DNA of 64,000 nucleotides from Minwuiaceae bacterium (GTDB lineage Bacteria > Pseudomonadota > Alphaproteobacteria > Minwuiales > Minwuiaceae), in NCBI GenBank assembly GCA_028278525.1, contig JANQEE010000041.1, forward strand, positions 244,254 through 308,253, given 5' to 3'. Numbering within the stretch: position 1 is the first letter of the stretch; each line of letters opens with the position of its first letter. Shown here piece after piece: positions 8,295 through 16,542 of the stretch. Under the pieces are notes generated by a model, which was not told the DNA's origin, did not search any database, and saw nothing but the letters and a program-made list of their open reading frames with translations. The translations under genes were made by a program, and so were the position numbers.

Positions 8295-8711
8295 ATGGGC
8301 GTTCGGCTTCCTCGGAACTATCGGCCGTCGGAAAAAGAACGGTTCATGAGCGACAAGATGCTCGAGTATTTCCGCCGCAAGTTGGAAAACTGGCGGGATG
8401 AGATCTTGCGGGAGTCGAACCAGACGCTCCGGCATCTCCAGGAAGATACTTCCCAGGAACCCGATCTGGCTGATCGTGCCTCAACGGAAACCGACCGGGC
8501 CATCGAGCTCCGGACCCGGGATCGTCAGCGCAAACTGATTTCGAAGATCGACGCCGCGCTGCGCCGGATCGAGGATAAATCCTACGGCTATTGCGAAGAA
8601 ACGGGTGATCCGATTTCGCTCCGCAGGCTGGAAGCCAGGCCGATCGCGACCTTGAGCCTGGAAGCGCAAGAGCGGCACGAGCGGCGGGAGCGCACATACC
8701 GCGACGATTGA
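8295..8711 (+). CDS. dksA: RNA polymerase-binding transcription factor DksA, one-cysteine type
   Basis: 138 residues from the ATG at 8295 (GVRLPRNYRPSEKERF, the usual alphaproteobacterial start); an ATG at 8283 is also possible. The coiled coil (about 18-80) includes LADRASTETDRAIELRTRDR with the conserved acidic tip region. The C-terminal part reads YGYCEETGDPISLRRLEARP. It keeps only one cysteine where E. coli DksA has four zinc ligands, so this is the zinc-independent form common in alphaproteobacteria. DksA enters the polymerase secondary channel and, with ppGpp, adjusts rRNA and amino-acid promoters. Its place between fliX and the flgFGAH operon is typical for Rhodospirillales. Confidence 0.92.
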   Translation: MGVRLPRNYRPSEKERFMSDKMLEYFRRKLENWRDEILRESNQTLRHLQEDTSQEPDLADRASTETDRAIELRTRDRQRKLISKIDAALRRIEDKSYGYCEETGDPISLRRLEARPIATLSLEAQERHERRERTYRDD

Positions 8712-8741
8712 TCGCCGGTCCGCTGGATACTGTTGAAACGA

Positions 8742-8771
8742 AAGGCCGGCCGCATTTTTGCGGCCGGCCTT
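8742..8771. terminator. Hairpin terminator between dksA and flgH
   Basis: A perfect 12-bp stem, AAGGCCGGCCGC (8742-8753) pairing with 8760-8771, has a six-base ATTTTT-type loop. It sits between two convergent genes (dksA ends 8711, flgH ends 8848), so it can stop transcription from both sides. The stem ends in TT/AA, giving short U-runs either way. Confidence 0.75.
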
Positions 8772-8847
8772 CGCTTTTGGTGTCGAGTTGCGAGTCGACA
8801 GTGGAAACAGGGTTGCCTTCCAACCGGCGGCGTTCGCGCCAACCGGT

Positions 8848-9618
8848 TTAGAACGGCATGATCACATCGAACAGTTGCTGGCCGTAACGCGGTTGTTGCA
8901 CGTCCGTTAGCTGGCCGCGTCCGCCGTACGCAATTCGCGCTTCGGCGATCTGGCTATGCATGATGGTGTTTTCGCGGGTGATGTCCTCCGGTCTCACAAC
9001 GCCGGAAACCAGGAGTTCCCGCACCTCGAAATTGACGCGGACTTCCTGTCGCCCCGAAATTACCAGGTTGCCGTTCGGCAGGATCTGCGTGACCAGCGCG
9101 GCGACCTCCAGTTCGATCTCTTCCTTGCGGTCCACCGTGCCTTGGCCGGTGGAGGAACTGTCGCTCCCCAGGCCGACCAGGGCCTCAGGGCTGACCGCGT
9201 TGGGCAGAATGCGCTCCAGATAGGTTTCGTAACCCAGGAAGTTCGTCAGATCGGCTTCCTCGGTGTTGGACCGGGTACGGGTCGTCGTGTTGTCGACTTT
9301 GGCCTCGTCCTCGATCTCAACCTTGACCGTCAGAATGTCGCCGACGCGGGCGGCGCGCTGATCCTTGAAGAACGCCCGCGCGCCGGGCCGCCATAGCGAG
9401 TTGGCCTGTCGGATCACCGGCTCCGGATGCGGCATCGGCAAACTGACCGGCCTGTAATCGGGCTGCTTGGTCGGGTTCTCGATGCTCGCAAGCGGCGGTG
9501 CCTCGCCGATATGGGCGACGCGGTCGACCAGGTTGGCGCAACCGGACAGCAGGGCGATGGCAGCCACCGCGACGGCGGTCCGCAGCAGTCGGTTGGGAAG
9601 GCGATTGATCGGTTTCAT
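8848..9618 (-). CDS. flgH: Flagellar L-ring protein FlgH (lipoprotein)
   Basis: 256 residues from the ATG at 9618, chosen because AAAGGAC stands just upstream. An in-frame start at 9639 lacks one. The lipobox LLSGC puts the acylated cysteine at residue 27. Conserved L-ring segments are SLWRPGARAFFKDQRAARVGD, LTVKVEIEDEAKVDN, LVISGRQEVRVNFEVREL and the AEARIAYGGRG..DVQQP near the end. FlgH forms the outer-membrane ring around the flagellar rod. It is the last gene of flgF-flgG-flgA-flgH and ends at the bidirectional terminator. Confidence 0.95.
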   Translation of the reverse strand: MKPINRLPNRLLRTAVAVAAIALLSGCANLVDRVAHIGEAPPLASIENPTKQPDYRPVSLPMPHPEPVIRQANSLWRPGARAFFKDQRAARVGDILTVKVEIEDEAKVDNTTTRTRSNTEEADLTNFLGYETYLERILPNAVSPEALVGLGSDSSSTGQGTVDRKEEIELEVAALVTQILPNGNLVISGRQEVRVNFEVRELLVSGVVRPEDITRENTIMHSQIAEARIAYGGRGQLTDVQQPRYGQQLFDVIMPF

Positions 9619-9660
9619 CTTCGGTACGTCCTTTGCCAAAATCTATATGCCGTCGTGGCG

Positions 9661-10644
9661 TCAACGGCGGTCGGCGATGCGGTCGCGGCTGTTGCCGACC
9701 ACCACTCTGCCCGGTTGTTCGACCGTTGCTTCAACGGTGCGGCGGCTGCGCGTATTGAGCACCCGGATAACGTCGCCTCGGCCGCCCTTTTCCAGCGCCC
9801 TGCCGGTCGCGGTCAGGCTGATCAGTCCGGTCTCGAAGGTCATCGTCACCATCGACCCTTTCTCGACCAGCACGGGCGTGCCCAGGTCGTCGGCGCGCAG
9901 CGGTCGGTTGAGCTGCAACGGTCGCCTTGGGCTCTTGCCGATCAAGGCCGAAGCATCGGTGACCATGTTTCGCCCGATTTTCTCAACGCGCATTTTCCGA
10001 TAGACCAGATCGCTCTCCTGCACGACCTCGCCGATCGCCACCCGGTTTTTCAGCACCGGAACGCTCATGGCCTGGAAAACCCGACCCGATACCGATACCC
10101 GGCGGGCGGCGGCCGAATCCGCGGGTACCGAAAGAATGGCGGTGAACCGGCCCCTGGTCCGGTCGAGCTGTAGGTCGTCGACCGCGACCGCGGGCGTTTC
10201 CCCCCGCGCCACGGTCAGGTCCGCACCGCGTCCGGCAATCTGGATTTCGATGTCGGCGCCGTCCATGCGATCCGCCAGCGCCAGCTCGAGCTCCTCGGTG
10301 ATCTGTTCATGCGGAACCGGCGTACCGTCGCGGCGCACCGAAACGGTTCGCCTGTTGCTTGTCCGCCGCCAGTTCAGGCCATGCTTGCGGGCCAGTGCGG
10401 CGATACCGCGCGTGCGCAAGGCGATCTGTTTGCCGGGTAGGGGCGCTCTGGCGACCACGACGTCCGAAGCGCTTCCCGCATCCTCGAACAGGTCGCCGAG
10501 CGTCACCGTATCGTCGGCGACGAGGATCGAATTGCGCAGTTGAACGGCGGTGGCCGCTGCGGCGGATCCGGCGGTCGCGGCCAGCAAAACGGCCGACAGC
10601 GCCAATCCCGTCAGTCTGCGTCTCAAAGCGGTCGAAGGTGACAT
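9661..10644 (-). CDS. flgA: Flagella basal-body P-ring formation protein FlgA
   Basis: 327 residues, with an N-terminal signal peptide (LTGLALSAVLLAATAGSAAAA) and a CGGAGA ribosome site before the ATG at 10644. The C-terminal two thirds hold the SAF-type domain and the conserved VPVLKNRVAIGEVVQESDLV, RPLQLNRPLRADDLGTP and VLNTRSRRTVEATV segments. FlgA is a periplasmic chaperone that helps FlgI assemble into the P ring. It lies between flgG and flgH with small gaps, so it is in the same transcript. Confidence 0.92.
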   Translation of the reverse strand: MSPSTALRRRLTGLALSAVLLAATAGSAAAATAVQLRNSILVADDTVTLGDLFEDAGSASDVVVARAPLPGKQIALRTRGIAALARKHGLNWRRTSNRRTVSVRRDGTPVPHEQITEELELALADRMDGADIEIQIAGRGADLTVARGETPAVAVDDLQLDRTRGRFTAILSVPADSAAARRVSVSGRVFQAMSVPVLKNRVAIGEVVQESDLVYRKMRVEKIGRNMVTDASALIGKSPRRPLQLNRPLRADDLGTPVLVEKGSMVTMTFETGLISLTATGRALEKGGRGDVIRVLNTRSRRTVEATVEQPGRVVVGNSRDRIADRR

Positions 10645-10664
10645 CAGAAATCTCCGGTTCTCGC

Positions 10665-11450
10665 CTAACGCATCGAGTTGATCTGGGCCATCATTTCGTC
10701 CGAAGTGGTGATCACTTTGGAGTTCATTTCGTAAGCCCGTTGCGCGGTGATTAGGTCGGTAATCTCCTGCACCGCGTTGACGTTTGCGTTTTCCAGGAAG
10801 CCCTGCTCGATGGTGCCGAAGCCGGCGCTGCCGGGAACGCCCACCGTGGCCTGGCCGGAAGCCGGCGTTTCCAGGAACAGATTGTCGCCGATCGCTTCCA
10901 GGCCCGGCTGGTTCGGGAACAGCACCAGTTCGAGCTGGCCGACGGTCTGTTGCTGGGTCTGGCCGGCGAGTTTCACCTGAACCTCGCCGCTGGCGTTGAT
11001 GGTGATGTCGACGGTCTCCGTCGGCACGGTAATTCCGGGGGCGACCACGAAGCCGTCGGAGGTGACGATCTCGCCGTCTGGGCTCAGCGAAAAGGCGCCG
11101 GAGCGGGTGTAGGCATCCTCGCCGCTCGGCAACTGAACCCGGAACATACCGCGGCCGTTGACGGCCATGTCGAGCGGGTTTTCCGTGATCCGAAGATCGC
11201 CCTGTTCGGTGATGCGGTAGACCGAGCCGGCCTTGACGCCGACGCCGACCTGAACGCCCGACGGGACGATGGTGCCGGCGTCTGAGGAGTTGGAGCCGAC
11301 CCGCCGCAGGTTCTCGTACAGCAGATCCTGAAAATCCGCGCGTTGTCGTTTGAACCCGGTGGTGTTCATGTTGGCGATGTTGTTGGAGATGACCTCCACG
11401 TTGAGCTGTTGGGCCAACATGCCGGTCGCGGCAATGCTTAAGCTGCGCAT
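10665..11450 (-). CDS. flgG: Flagellar distal rod protein FlgG
   Basis: 261 residues, exactly the usual length. It opens with MRSLSIAATGMLAQQLNVEV and the rod/hook N-terminal signature NNIANMNTTGFKRQRADFQD, and closes with the matching C-terminal helix VQEITDLITAQRAYEMNSKV. A rod-specific insertion typical of FlgG, absent in FlgF, lies around residues 45-65. The protein is exported through the flagellar type III apparatus without a cleaved signal and builds the distal rod. It is second in flgF-flgG-flgA-flgH, 15 bases after flgF. Confidence 0.97.
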   Translation of the reverse strand: MRSLSIAATGMLAQQLNVEVISNNIANMNTTGFKRQRADFQDLLYENLRRVGSNSSDAGTIVPSGVQVGVGVKAGSVYRITEQGDLRITENPLDMAVNGRGMFRVQLPSGEDAYTRSGAFSLSPDGEIVTSDGFVVAPGITVPTETVDITINASGEVQVKLAGQTQQQTVGQLELVLFPNQPGLEAIGDNLFLETPASGQATVGVPGSAGFGTIEQGFLENANVNAVQEITDLITAQRAYEMNSKVITTSDEMMAQINSMR

Positions 11451-11465
11451 CGGATTGCCTTTCCC

Positions 11466-12185
11466 TTATCCTGTCCGGCCGAGGCGATCGATCGCCCGCC
11501 GCTGTAAATCGTGTTCCGTATCCAGCATGCGCTGCGTCGACTGATAACTGCGCAGCACGCTGATCATGTTGGTCATCTCGACAATCGGCTGAACGTTGGA
11601 CTTCTCGATCGTGCCCTGAAGGATCTGAGCGTCCTTCGGCTCGATTGCCGGGTCGTCGGTGCGGTACAGCCCGGCCACCACCCGGCGCAGGTTCTGCTCG
11701 TTCTCGAAGGCGACCAGGTTCAGCTTGCCGACCTGGCCGAGATCCGTGCTGATGGTGCCATCGGCGGCGATGGTTATTTCCCCGTCCTGTTCGGTAAAGG
11801 CGATTTCGCCGCCGCCGTCGTCCAGCACGGGATCGCCCGTCTGTGTCACCAGGGTGCCGTTCTCGTCGATGCTGAGGCGGCCGCTTTTGGTGTAGCGCTC
11901 GCCTTCCTCGGTCTTGACCACCAGGTAGCCGTCGCCGGTGATCGCCAGGTCCATCGGGTTGCCGGTAACCTGGGTCTTGCCGGGCGACAGGTCGCGCGCG
12001 ACGCCGTAATCCAGGACGAACGACATCGGCTTGCCGAGGTCCTTCTCGAACAGGAACTCCTGAAACAGCACGCTCTGCCGTTTGTAGGCGTTGGAATCGA
12101 TGTTCGCCAGGTTGTTGGCGATGATGTCCATCTGCCGCCGCAGCGCCATTTGCCGCGACAGGCCGATATAACTTACGTTTTCCAT
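11466..12185 (-). CDS. flgF: Flagellar basal-body rod protein FlgF
   Basis: 239 residues from the ATG at 12185. The longer open frame to 12251 runs through the sigma-54 promoter, so it is rejected. The N-terminus MENVSYIGLSRQMALRRQMD with NNLANIDSNAYKRQSVLF, and the C-terminal NVQPIVEMTNMISVLRSYQS helix, are the paired rod-protein signatures. FlgF is a proximal-rod subunit secreted by the flagellar export gate. It is the first gene of a four-gene ring-and-rod operon. Confidence 0.95.
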   Translation of the reverse strand: MENVSYIGLSRQMALRRQMDIIANNLANIDSNAYKRQSVLFQEFLFEKDLGKPMSFVLDYGVARDLSPGKTQVTGNPMDLAITGDGYLVVKTEEGERYTKSGRLSIDENGTLVTQTGDPVLDDGGGEIAFTEQDGEITIAADGTISTDLGQVGKLNLVAFENEQNLRRVVAGLYRTDDPAIEPKDAQILQGTIEKSNVQPIVEMTNMISVLRSYQSTQRMLDTEHDLQRRAIDRLGRTG

Positions 12186-12234
12186 TCGACCGCCCTTCTG
12201 GCTATTTCCGAAAATCAACTCGCGCCCTGTCAGA

Positions 12235-12250
12235 TGCAGGGGGCGTGCCA
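12235..12250 (-). promoter_or_regulatory. Sigma-54 promoter of the flgFGAH operon
   Basis: The minus strand reads TGGCACG-N4-CTGCA, with GG and GC 10 bases apart. The -24 element is perfect and the -12 element differs from TTGCA at one base. The transcription start should lie near 12223, about 38 bases before the flgF ATG at 12185. Together with the similar site at 7567-7582 it shows that the ring and rod operons share one regulon. Confidence 0.8.
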
Positions 12251-12482
12251 ACCGGAAAAACGGCTGAATTCAGGGACTTTTCAAAGCCTGCGGCGGATTA
12301 ATCGGCAGCCGTTGCCGGGTAGATGTTGCCTTAAGCCCGGTCCCGCCGCGCTGCGTCCGCGACATATTGCCAATCGGTAAAAATTCCCGGAAATCCAACA
12401 CTTCCTTAACCAAGACCCACCTAGTCTTACGGTCCATCGGTGCGCGAGCGCGCCGGCAAATATGGTGGGGTTCAGCGTACGA

Positions 12483-13004
12483 ATGTCGGATGTTGAGGAT
12501 GGCGAATCCGGCGAGGAACTAGACGTCGAAGGCGAGCCGCAGAAAAAGAAGCTCAGCGGCAAGAAGCTCGTCTTGATGTTTATCCTCCCAGGCCTGCTGC
12601 TGGCGCTCGCCGGCGGTGGTGGCGGCGCCTATTTCCTTGGCGTCTTCGACCCTCCTCAGGAAGAGGCTGCCGAGCAGGCGGAAGACCCGGCCAATCAGCA
12701 GGTCCTGTTCTACGACCTGCCGGAGATTCTGGTGAACCTGAATACCGGCGGCAAACAGGCCAGTTATCTGAAGATCCGGGTCGCGCTGGAAGTCGGCAAC
12801 GAGGAAGCGATACCGGTGATCGAGGCGATGATGCCGCGGGTGATCGACAACTTTCAGGTCTACTTACGCGAATTGCGGCGCGAGGACTTAAGCGGTTCCG
12901 CCGGCATCTACCGCATCAAGGAAGAACTGTTGATCCGGGTGAATTCGGCGGTCCAGCCGGCCCATATCAACGACGTACTGTTCAAGGAAATGTTGGTCCA
13001 ATAG
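12483..13004 (+). CDS. fliL: Flagellar basal body-associated protein FliL
   Basis: 173 residues from the ATG at 12483; a GTG/ATG extension to 12462 is also open. A short charged cytoplasmic N-terminus is followed by one membrane helix (about 33-54, LVLMFILPGLLLALAGG) and a periplasmic domain with the family motifs FYDLPEILVNLNTGGKQASYLKIRVALE and LLIRVNSAVQPAHINDVLFKEMLVQ. FliL sits next to the stator units and stabilises them under load. It starts the fliL-fliM-DUF6468-motE operon, divergent from flgF across 297 bases that hold the sigma-54 site and a TTAACCA motif near 12406. Confidence 0.93.
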   Translation: MSDVEDGESGEELDVEGEPQKKKLSGKKLVLMFILPGLLLALAGGGGGAYFLGVFDPPQEEAAEQAEDPANQQVLFYDLPEILVNLNTGGKQASYLKIRVALEVGNEEAIPVIEAMMPRVIDNFQVYLRELRREDLSGSAGIYRIKEELLIRVNSAVQPAHINDVLFKEMLVQ

Positions 13005-13017
13005 GGCATAAGCGTCA

Positions 13018-14127
13018 ATGGCTGAAGAAGCGGACGAAGAAACTCCTGCGGAAGACGCGCTGGGCGGAGAGTCGGAGGAAGACGCCGATGCCATGGCCGC
13101 CGAATGGGCGGCCATGGCGGAGGACGACGACGACGATGACGGCAATGCCGTTCAGTCGACCCGAGTGCTCGACCAGGACGAAATCGACAGCCTGCTCGGT
13201 TTCGATTCCGACGGCGACGAGGACGGCAGCGAATCCGGCATTCGCGCCATCATCAACAGCGCGCTGGTCAACTACGAACGCCTGCCCATGCTGGACGTGG
13301 TGTTCGACAGGCTGGTCCGGATGATGACCACGTCGCTGCGTAACTTCACGTCCGACAACGTTGAAGTCTCGCTCGACAACATCACCTCGATCCGCTTCGG
13401 CGATTATCTGAACTCGATCCCGCTGCCGGCCATTCTCGCGGTGTTTCGCGCCGTCGAATGGGACAATTACGGTCTCGCGACCGTCGACAGTTCGCTGATC
13501 TACTCGATCGTCGATGTTCTGCTTGGCGGCCGTCGCGGCACGGCGGCCATGCGTATCGAAGGCCGGCCTTACACGACCATCGAGCGTAACCTCGTCGACC
13601 GCATGGTCCATGTGGTTCTGGCCGATATGTCGGCGGCGTTCGAGCCTCTCAGCCCGGTCACTTTCAACTTCGACAGGATTGAGACCAACCCGCGTTTCGC
13701 GACGATCGCCCGAACCGCCAACGCGGCGATCCTTATCAAACTGCGCATCGACATGGAGGACCGCGGCGGTCGGATCGAGCTGCTGCTGCCGTACGCGACG
13801 CTGGAACCGGTTCGCGAACTGCTGCTCCAGATGTTCATGGGCGAGAAGTTCGGGCGCGACTCCATCTGGGAGAACCACTTGGCGACCGAGCTCTGGCACA
13901 CCGATATCGATCTGGAAGCGGTTCTGGACGAACAGCAGATGTCGCTCCGCGATGTCATGAACCTGCAGATCGGCGACACGCTTACGTTCAACGCGGCGCC
14001 GGATTCCACGGTCGACCTCAGATGCGGCGGCATTCCCATGGTCGCGGGCCGAATGGGCCGGGTCGGCCAGAACGTCGCGGTGCGCGTCGACAAGGCTTTG
14101 CGGAAGCTTGGAGAAGTTAGCGGATGA
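13018..14127 (+). CDS. fliM: Flagellar motor switch protein FliM
   Basis: 369 residues. Residues 1-45 are unusually acidic (EEADEETPAEDALGGESEED and a DDDDDD run) before the CheY-binding-like segment RVLDQDEIDSLLGF, the classic EIDSLL motif. The middle domain (about 80-260) shows INSALVNYERLPMLDVVFDRL and RRGTAAMRIEGRPYTTIERNL. The C-terminal FliN-like domain ends with the hydrophobic patch around DLRCGGIPMVAGRMGRVGQN. FliM forms the C ring in the cytoplasm and reverses rotation on binding phosphorylated CheY. The gene overlaps the next one by four bases. Confidence 0.96.
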   Translation: MAEEADEETPAEDALGGESEEDADAMAAEWAAMAEDDDDDDGNAVQSTRVLDQDEIDSLLGFDSDGDEDGSESGIRAIINSALVNYERLPMLDVVFDRLVRMMTTSLRNFTSDNVEVSLDNITSIRFGDYLNSIPLPAILAVFRAVEWDNYGLATVDSSLIYSIVDVLLGGRRGTAAMRIEGRPYTTIERNLVDRMVHVVLADMSAAFEPLSPVTFNFDRIETNPRFATIARTANAAILIKLRIDMEDRGGRIELLLPYATLEPVRELLLQMFMGEKFGRDSIWENHLATELWHTDIDLEAVLDEQQMSLRDVMNLQIGDTLTFNAAPDSTVDLRCGGIPMVAGRMGRVGQNVAVRVDKALRKLGEVSG

Positions 14128-14564
14128 CGCCGGCTCTGATCCTGGACGGGCTTGTCGCGGCCTTGCTGCTCGCGACCGTGATCTATTGCTTTATCTTGAA
14201 TCGCCGTCTCTCGGTCATGCGCGACGCGCAGAGCGAGATGTCTACCCTCATCTCCGAATTCAACAAGGCCATCGAGCAGGCCCGCTCCGGCGTTGAAACG
14301 CTGAAGGAAACCGCGGCTGACGCCGGCGATAAGCTTGGCCGGGAAGTCGACAAGGCCCGGGCGATGGCGGACGAACTGCTGCTCATGACCGATTCCGGAG
14401 AGCGGCTGGCGGAACGTCTCGAGGGGGGGATCGGGCAGGTTCGCGGTACCCGGCCGGCAACCGCTGGGTCGGGATCCGACGCCGGCGGCCAGCAGACCGG
14501 TAAGGACCGCTGGCGGTCCGACGCCGAGCGCGAGTTGTTTCAGGCTCTGCGGCAGACCCGGTAA
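14124..14564 (+). CDS. DUF6468-type membrane-anchored flagellar-operon protein
   Basis: 146 residues. One N-terminal membrane helix (LILDGLVAALLLATVIYCFIL, about 5-25) is followed by a coiled-coil stretch (about 30-100, LSVMRDAQSEMSTLISEFNKAIEQARSGVETLKE) and a Gly/Ser-rich tail. The start overlaps the fliM stop (ATGA), so synthesis is coupled to FliM. Small proteins of this shape sit after fliM in Rhodospirillales and are grouped as DUF6468. Their job is unknown; a motor or export accessory is a reasonable guess. No catalytic motif is visible. Confidence 0.65.
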   Translation: MTPALILDGLVAALLLATVIYCFILNRRLSVMRDAQSEMSTLISEFNKAIEQARSGVETLKETAADAGDKLGREVDKARAMADELLLMTDSGERLAERLEGGIGQVRGTRPATAGSGSDAGGQQTGKDRWRSDAERELFQALRQTR

Positions 14565-14569
14565 GCATC

Positions 14570-15277
14570 ATGGCTTTGGACAGGGTTCGCATTCTGCCCG
14601 TGACGATGGCCGCTGCCGCGCTGTTGTTCTCCGTCAAGGTCGTTGACGTCTGGCGGGGGGCGACCGAAGGGCTGGGCGTGATCGGCGCCGCCGCGGCGCG
14701 TTCAGATGAGAAACCGCCGGCCGGCGCGGCCGAGCCTGAAAAGCCGGCCATGCAGGCCGCGCCCCAGCCGACCCCGAGCGAGATCGAGATGCAGAAGCGG
14801 GTCGATACGCTGGCATCCAAGGATCCGTCTCTTTTCAGCAAGTCGGAGATCGAGCTTCTCGAGAACCTGGCTCGCCGCCGCGACGAGTTGGAAGACCGGG
14901 CCCGCGAAGTGGAGATGCGGGAAAACCTGCTCCAGGCAACCGAGAACAGAATCGACCAAAAGATCAGCGACCTCAAACAGATCGAGGATCGCATTCAAAG
15001 CATGCTTCAACAATTCGACAAAGAAGAAGAGGCTCAGATCAAGAGCCTGGTAAAAGTCTACGAGAATATGAAGCCGAAAGATGCTGCGCGAATTTTCAAT
15101 CGGCTTGAGATGGATATCCTGCTCGATGTGGTCGAGCGGATGAAGGAAAAGAAAATGGCGCCTGTTCTGGCGCAAATGAGCCCGGAGAAAGCGGAGGCGC
15201 TGACCGTAGAGTTGGCCACCCGTCGGCAGTTACCGGAATTCGACAGCCAGGCGTCGGGTGCCAAGGACAAGAAGTAG
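14570..15277 (+). CDS. MotE-like flagellar chaperone with MgtE N domain
   Basis: 235 residues. One N-terminal membrane helix (LPVTMAAAALLFSVKVVDVW) precedes a Pro/Ala-rich linker. A long coiled coil (about 85-160, LLENLARRRDELEDRAREVEMRENLLQATENRIDQKI) leads to a C-terminal MgtE-N-like helical domain (YENMKPKDAARIFNRLEMDILLDVVERMKEKKMAPVLAQM). This layout matches MotE, a periplasmic protein that stabilises MotC and the stator in rhizobia. No motC is seen here. The gene lies 6 bases after the DUF6468 gene and closes the fliL operon. Confidence 0.8.
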   Translation: MALDRVRILPVTMAAAALLFSVKVVDVWRGATEGLGVIGAAAARSDEKPPAGAAEPEKPAMQAAPQPTPSEIEMQKRVDTLASKDPSLFSKSEIELLENLARRRDELEDRAREVEMRENLLQATENRIDQKISDLKQIEDRIQSMLQQFDKEEEAQIKSLVKVYENMKPKDAARIFNRLEMDILLDVVERMKEKKMAPVLAQMSPEKAEALTVELATRRQLPEFDSQASGAKDKK

Positions 15278-15339
15278 CGCCGCGAAGCCCGCCTTCTTTG
15301 GTGCCCAAGGGCCCGATATTGGTTCACGGCAAGTTTCCC

Positions 15340-15354
15340 TTAACTCGGATTTAA
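15340..15354 (+). promoter_or_regulatory. Perfect CtrA box before the cheY-cheZ-mot operon
   Basis: TTAACTCGGATTTAA matches the full CtrA consensus TTAA-N7-TTAA exactly and is extended by CC, as in TTAACC. It lies 74 bases upstream of the cheY ATG in a 150-base gap after motE. CtrA is the cell-cycle or motility master regulator of alphaproteobacteria and often controls chemotaxis and motor genes directly. Confidence 0.7.
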
Positions 15355-15427
15355 CCAGGCCGCGCCTAGATTTTCCGCGCAAATTTGGAAGGGTCGGACG
15401 CCATTTCCAATTTGTGAGGTGATCGAC

Positions 15428-15814
15428 ATGGCGGTCGATAAGAACATGCCGATTCTGATCGTCGACGACTATAAGACGATGCTCAGGATCATTCGTAACC
15501 TATTGAAGCAGCTTGGCTTCAACAACGTAGAAGAGGCGACCGACGGAAGCGCCGCTTTGAGAATGCTTCGCACCAAGCCGTTCGGCATGGTGATATCCGA
15601 TTGGAATATGGAGCCGATGACAGGCTACCAGTTACTGAAGGAAGTTCGTTCGGACAGCAAGCTGCAAACAACGCCGTTCATAATGGTCACCGCAGAGAGC
15701 AAGACGGAGAATGTCGTCGCCGCCAAACAGGCCGGTGTCAATAACTACATCGTCAAGCCGTTCAATGCGGCAACTCTGCAAAAGAAGATGGCGGCTGTGA
15801 TCGGGGAGTTTTGA
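15428..15814 (+). CDS. cheY: CheY-type chemotaxis response regulator
   Basis: 128 residues, a single receiver domain with no output domain. The acidic pair is in ILIVDDYKTM (residues about 12-13). The phosphorylation Asp is in MVISDWNMEPMTG (about 57), the switch Thr in FIMVTAES (about 87) and the Lys in YIVKPFNA (about 109). These are all canonical. The ATG at 15428 is chosen because GAGGTGA stands five bases upstream; the GTG at 15419 is inside that site. Phospho-CheY binds FliM. It is followed by cheZ and two motB-like genes, so this is the motor-side branch of chemotaxis. Confidence 0.95.
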   Translation: MAVDKNMPILIVDDYKTMLRIIRNLLKQLGFNNVEEATDGSAALRMLRTKPFGMVISDWNMEPMTGYQLLKEVRSDSKLQTTPFIMVTAESKTENVVAAKQAGVNNYIVKPFNAATLQKKMAAVIGEF

Positions 15815-15876
15815 CATTTCGCGCCCGTCGTAAGGCGGGCATTGGCGCACGATTTTTGTAGGGAAGGGCAAGGATC

Positions 15877-16518
15877 TTGCTAAACGACGAAACTACAGCG
15901 CAGTTCGCGGAGCGCGTCGCGGAGTTGCGCGAGGAGCAAGGCGACAATGTCGCTCTGGGCGATGTCGCGGAAATCGTAGAGAGCCTGATGGTTTCCATGC
16001 AGGGCGATATTTCGGCGGTCGAAATCCGCCTGCATGGCGAGATACTCGGGCTGGTCGATTATATCCGCGGCGCGAAGGAAGAAATCGCCAAGATCCAGCC
16101 CAGCCAAATCAAGAGCCTGGATATACCCGTTGCAACCGACGAACTGGACGCCATTGTCGGAGCGACGGAGGTTGCGACCAACGCGATCCTGGATGCCGCT
16201 GAGACGTTGTCTGAAATCGCCACCGAGGTGCCGCAAGAACAGTCCGACAAGCTGACCGACGTGACGACCAAGATCTACGAAGCGTCGAACTTCCAGGATA
16301 TCACCGGCCAACGGATCACCAAGATCATCGGGACCCTGCGCCAGATCGAAGCCAAAGTGGTTGCCCTCGCGCGGGCCGTCGGCGAGGAAATCGAGGACGC
16401 GACGGTTGACTATGTCGACCAGCGGACGGGCGACGAAGCGCTACTCAACGGACCGGCGCTGCCGGAAGCCGCCAATTCGCAGGACGATATCGACGCCCTG
16501 TTGGCGAGTTTCGATTAG
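15877..16518 (+). CDS. cheZ: CheZ-like CheY-P phosphatase
   Basis: 213 residues from a TTG start preceded by AAGGA. The long helical hairpin carries the active-site segment YEASNFQDITGQRITKI, with the Asp and Gln used by CheZ to dephosphorylate CheY-P. The C-terminal peptide SQDDIDALLASFD matches the CheY-docking tail of CheZ. The middle is acidic and Ala-rich. Its place directly behind cheY supports the call. CheZ is found in only part of the alphaproteobacteria, so its presence tells something about how the signal is ended here. Confidence 0.9.
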   Translation: MLNDETTAQFAERVAELREEQGDNVALGDVAEIVESLMVSMQGDISAVEIRLHGEILGLVDYIRGAKEEIAKIQPSQIKSLDIPVATDELDAIVGATEVATNAILDAAETLSEIATEVPQEQSDKLTDVTTKIYEASNFQDITGQRITKIIGTLRQIEAKVVALARAVGEEIEDATVDYVDQRTGDEALLNGPALPEAANSQDDIDALLASFD

Positions 16519-16542
16519 GCGGAAGCGACAAAGCGGCTTGCT

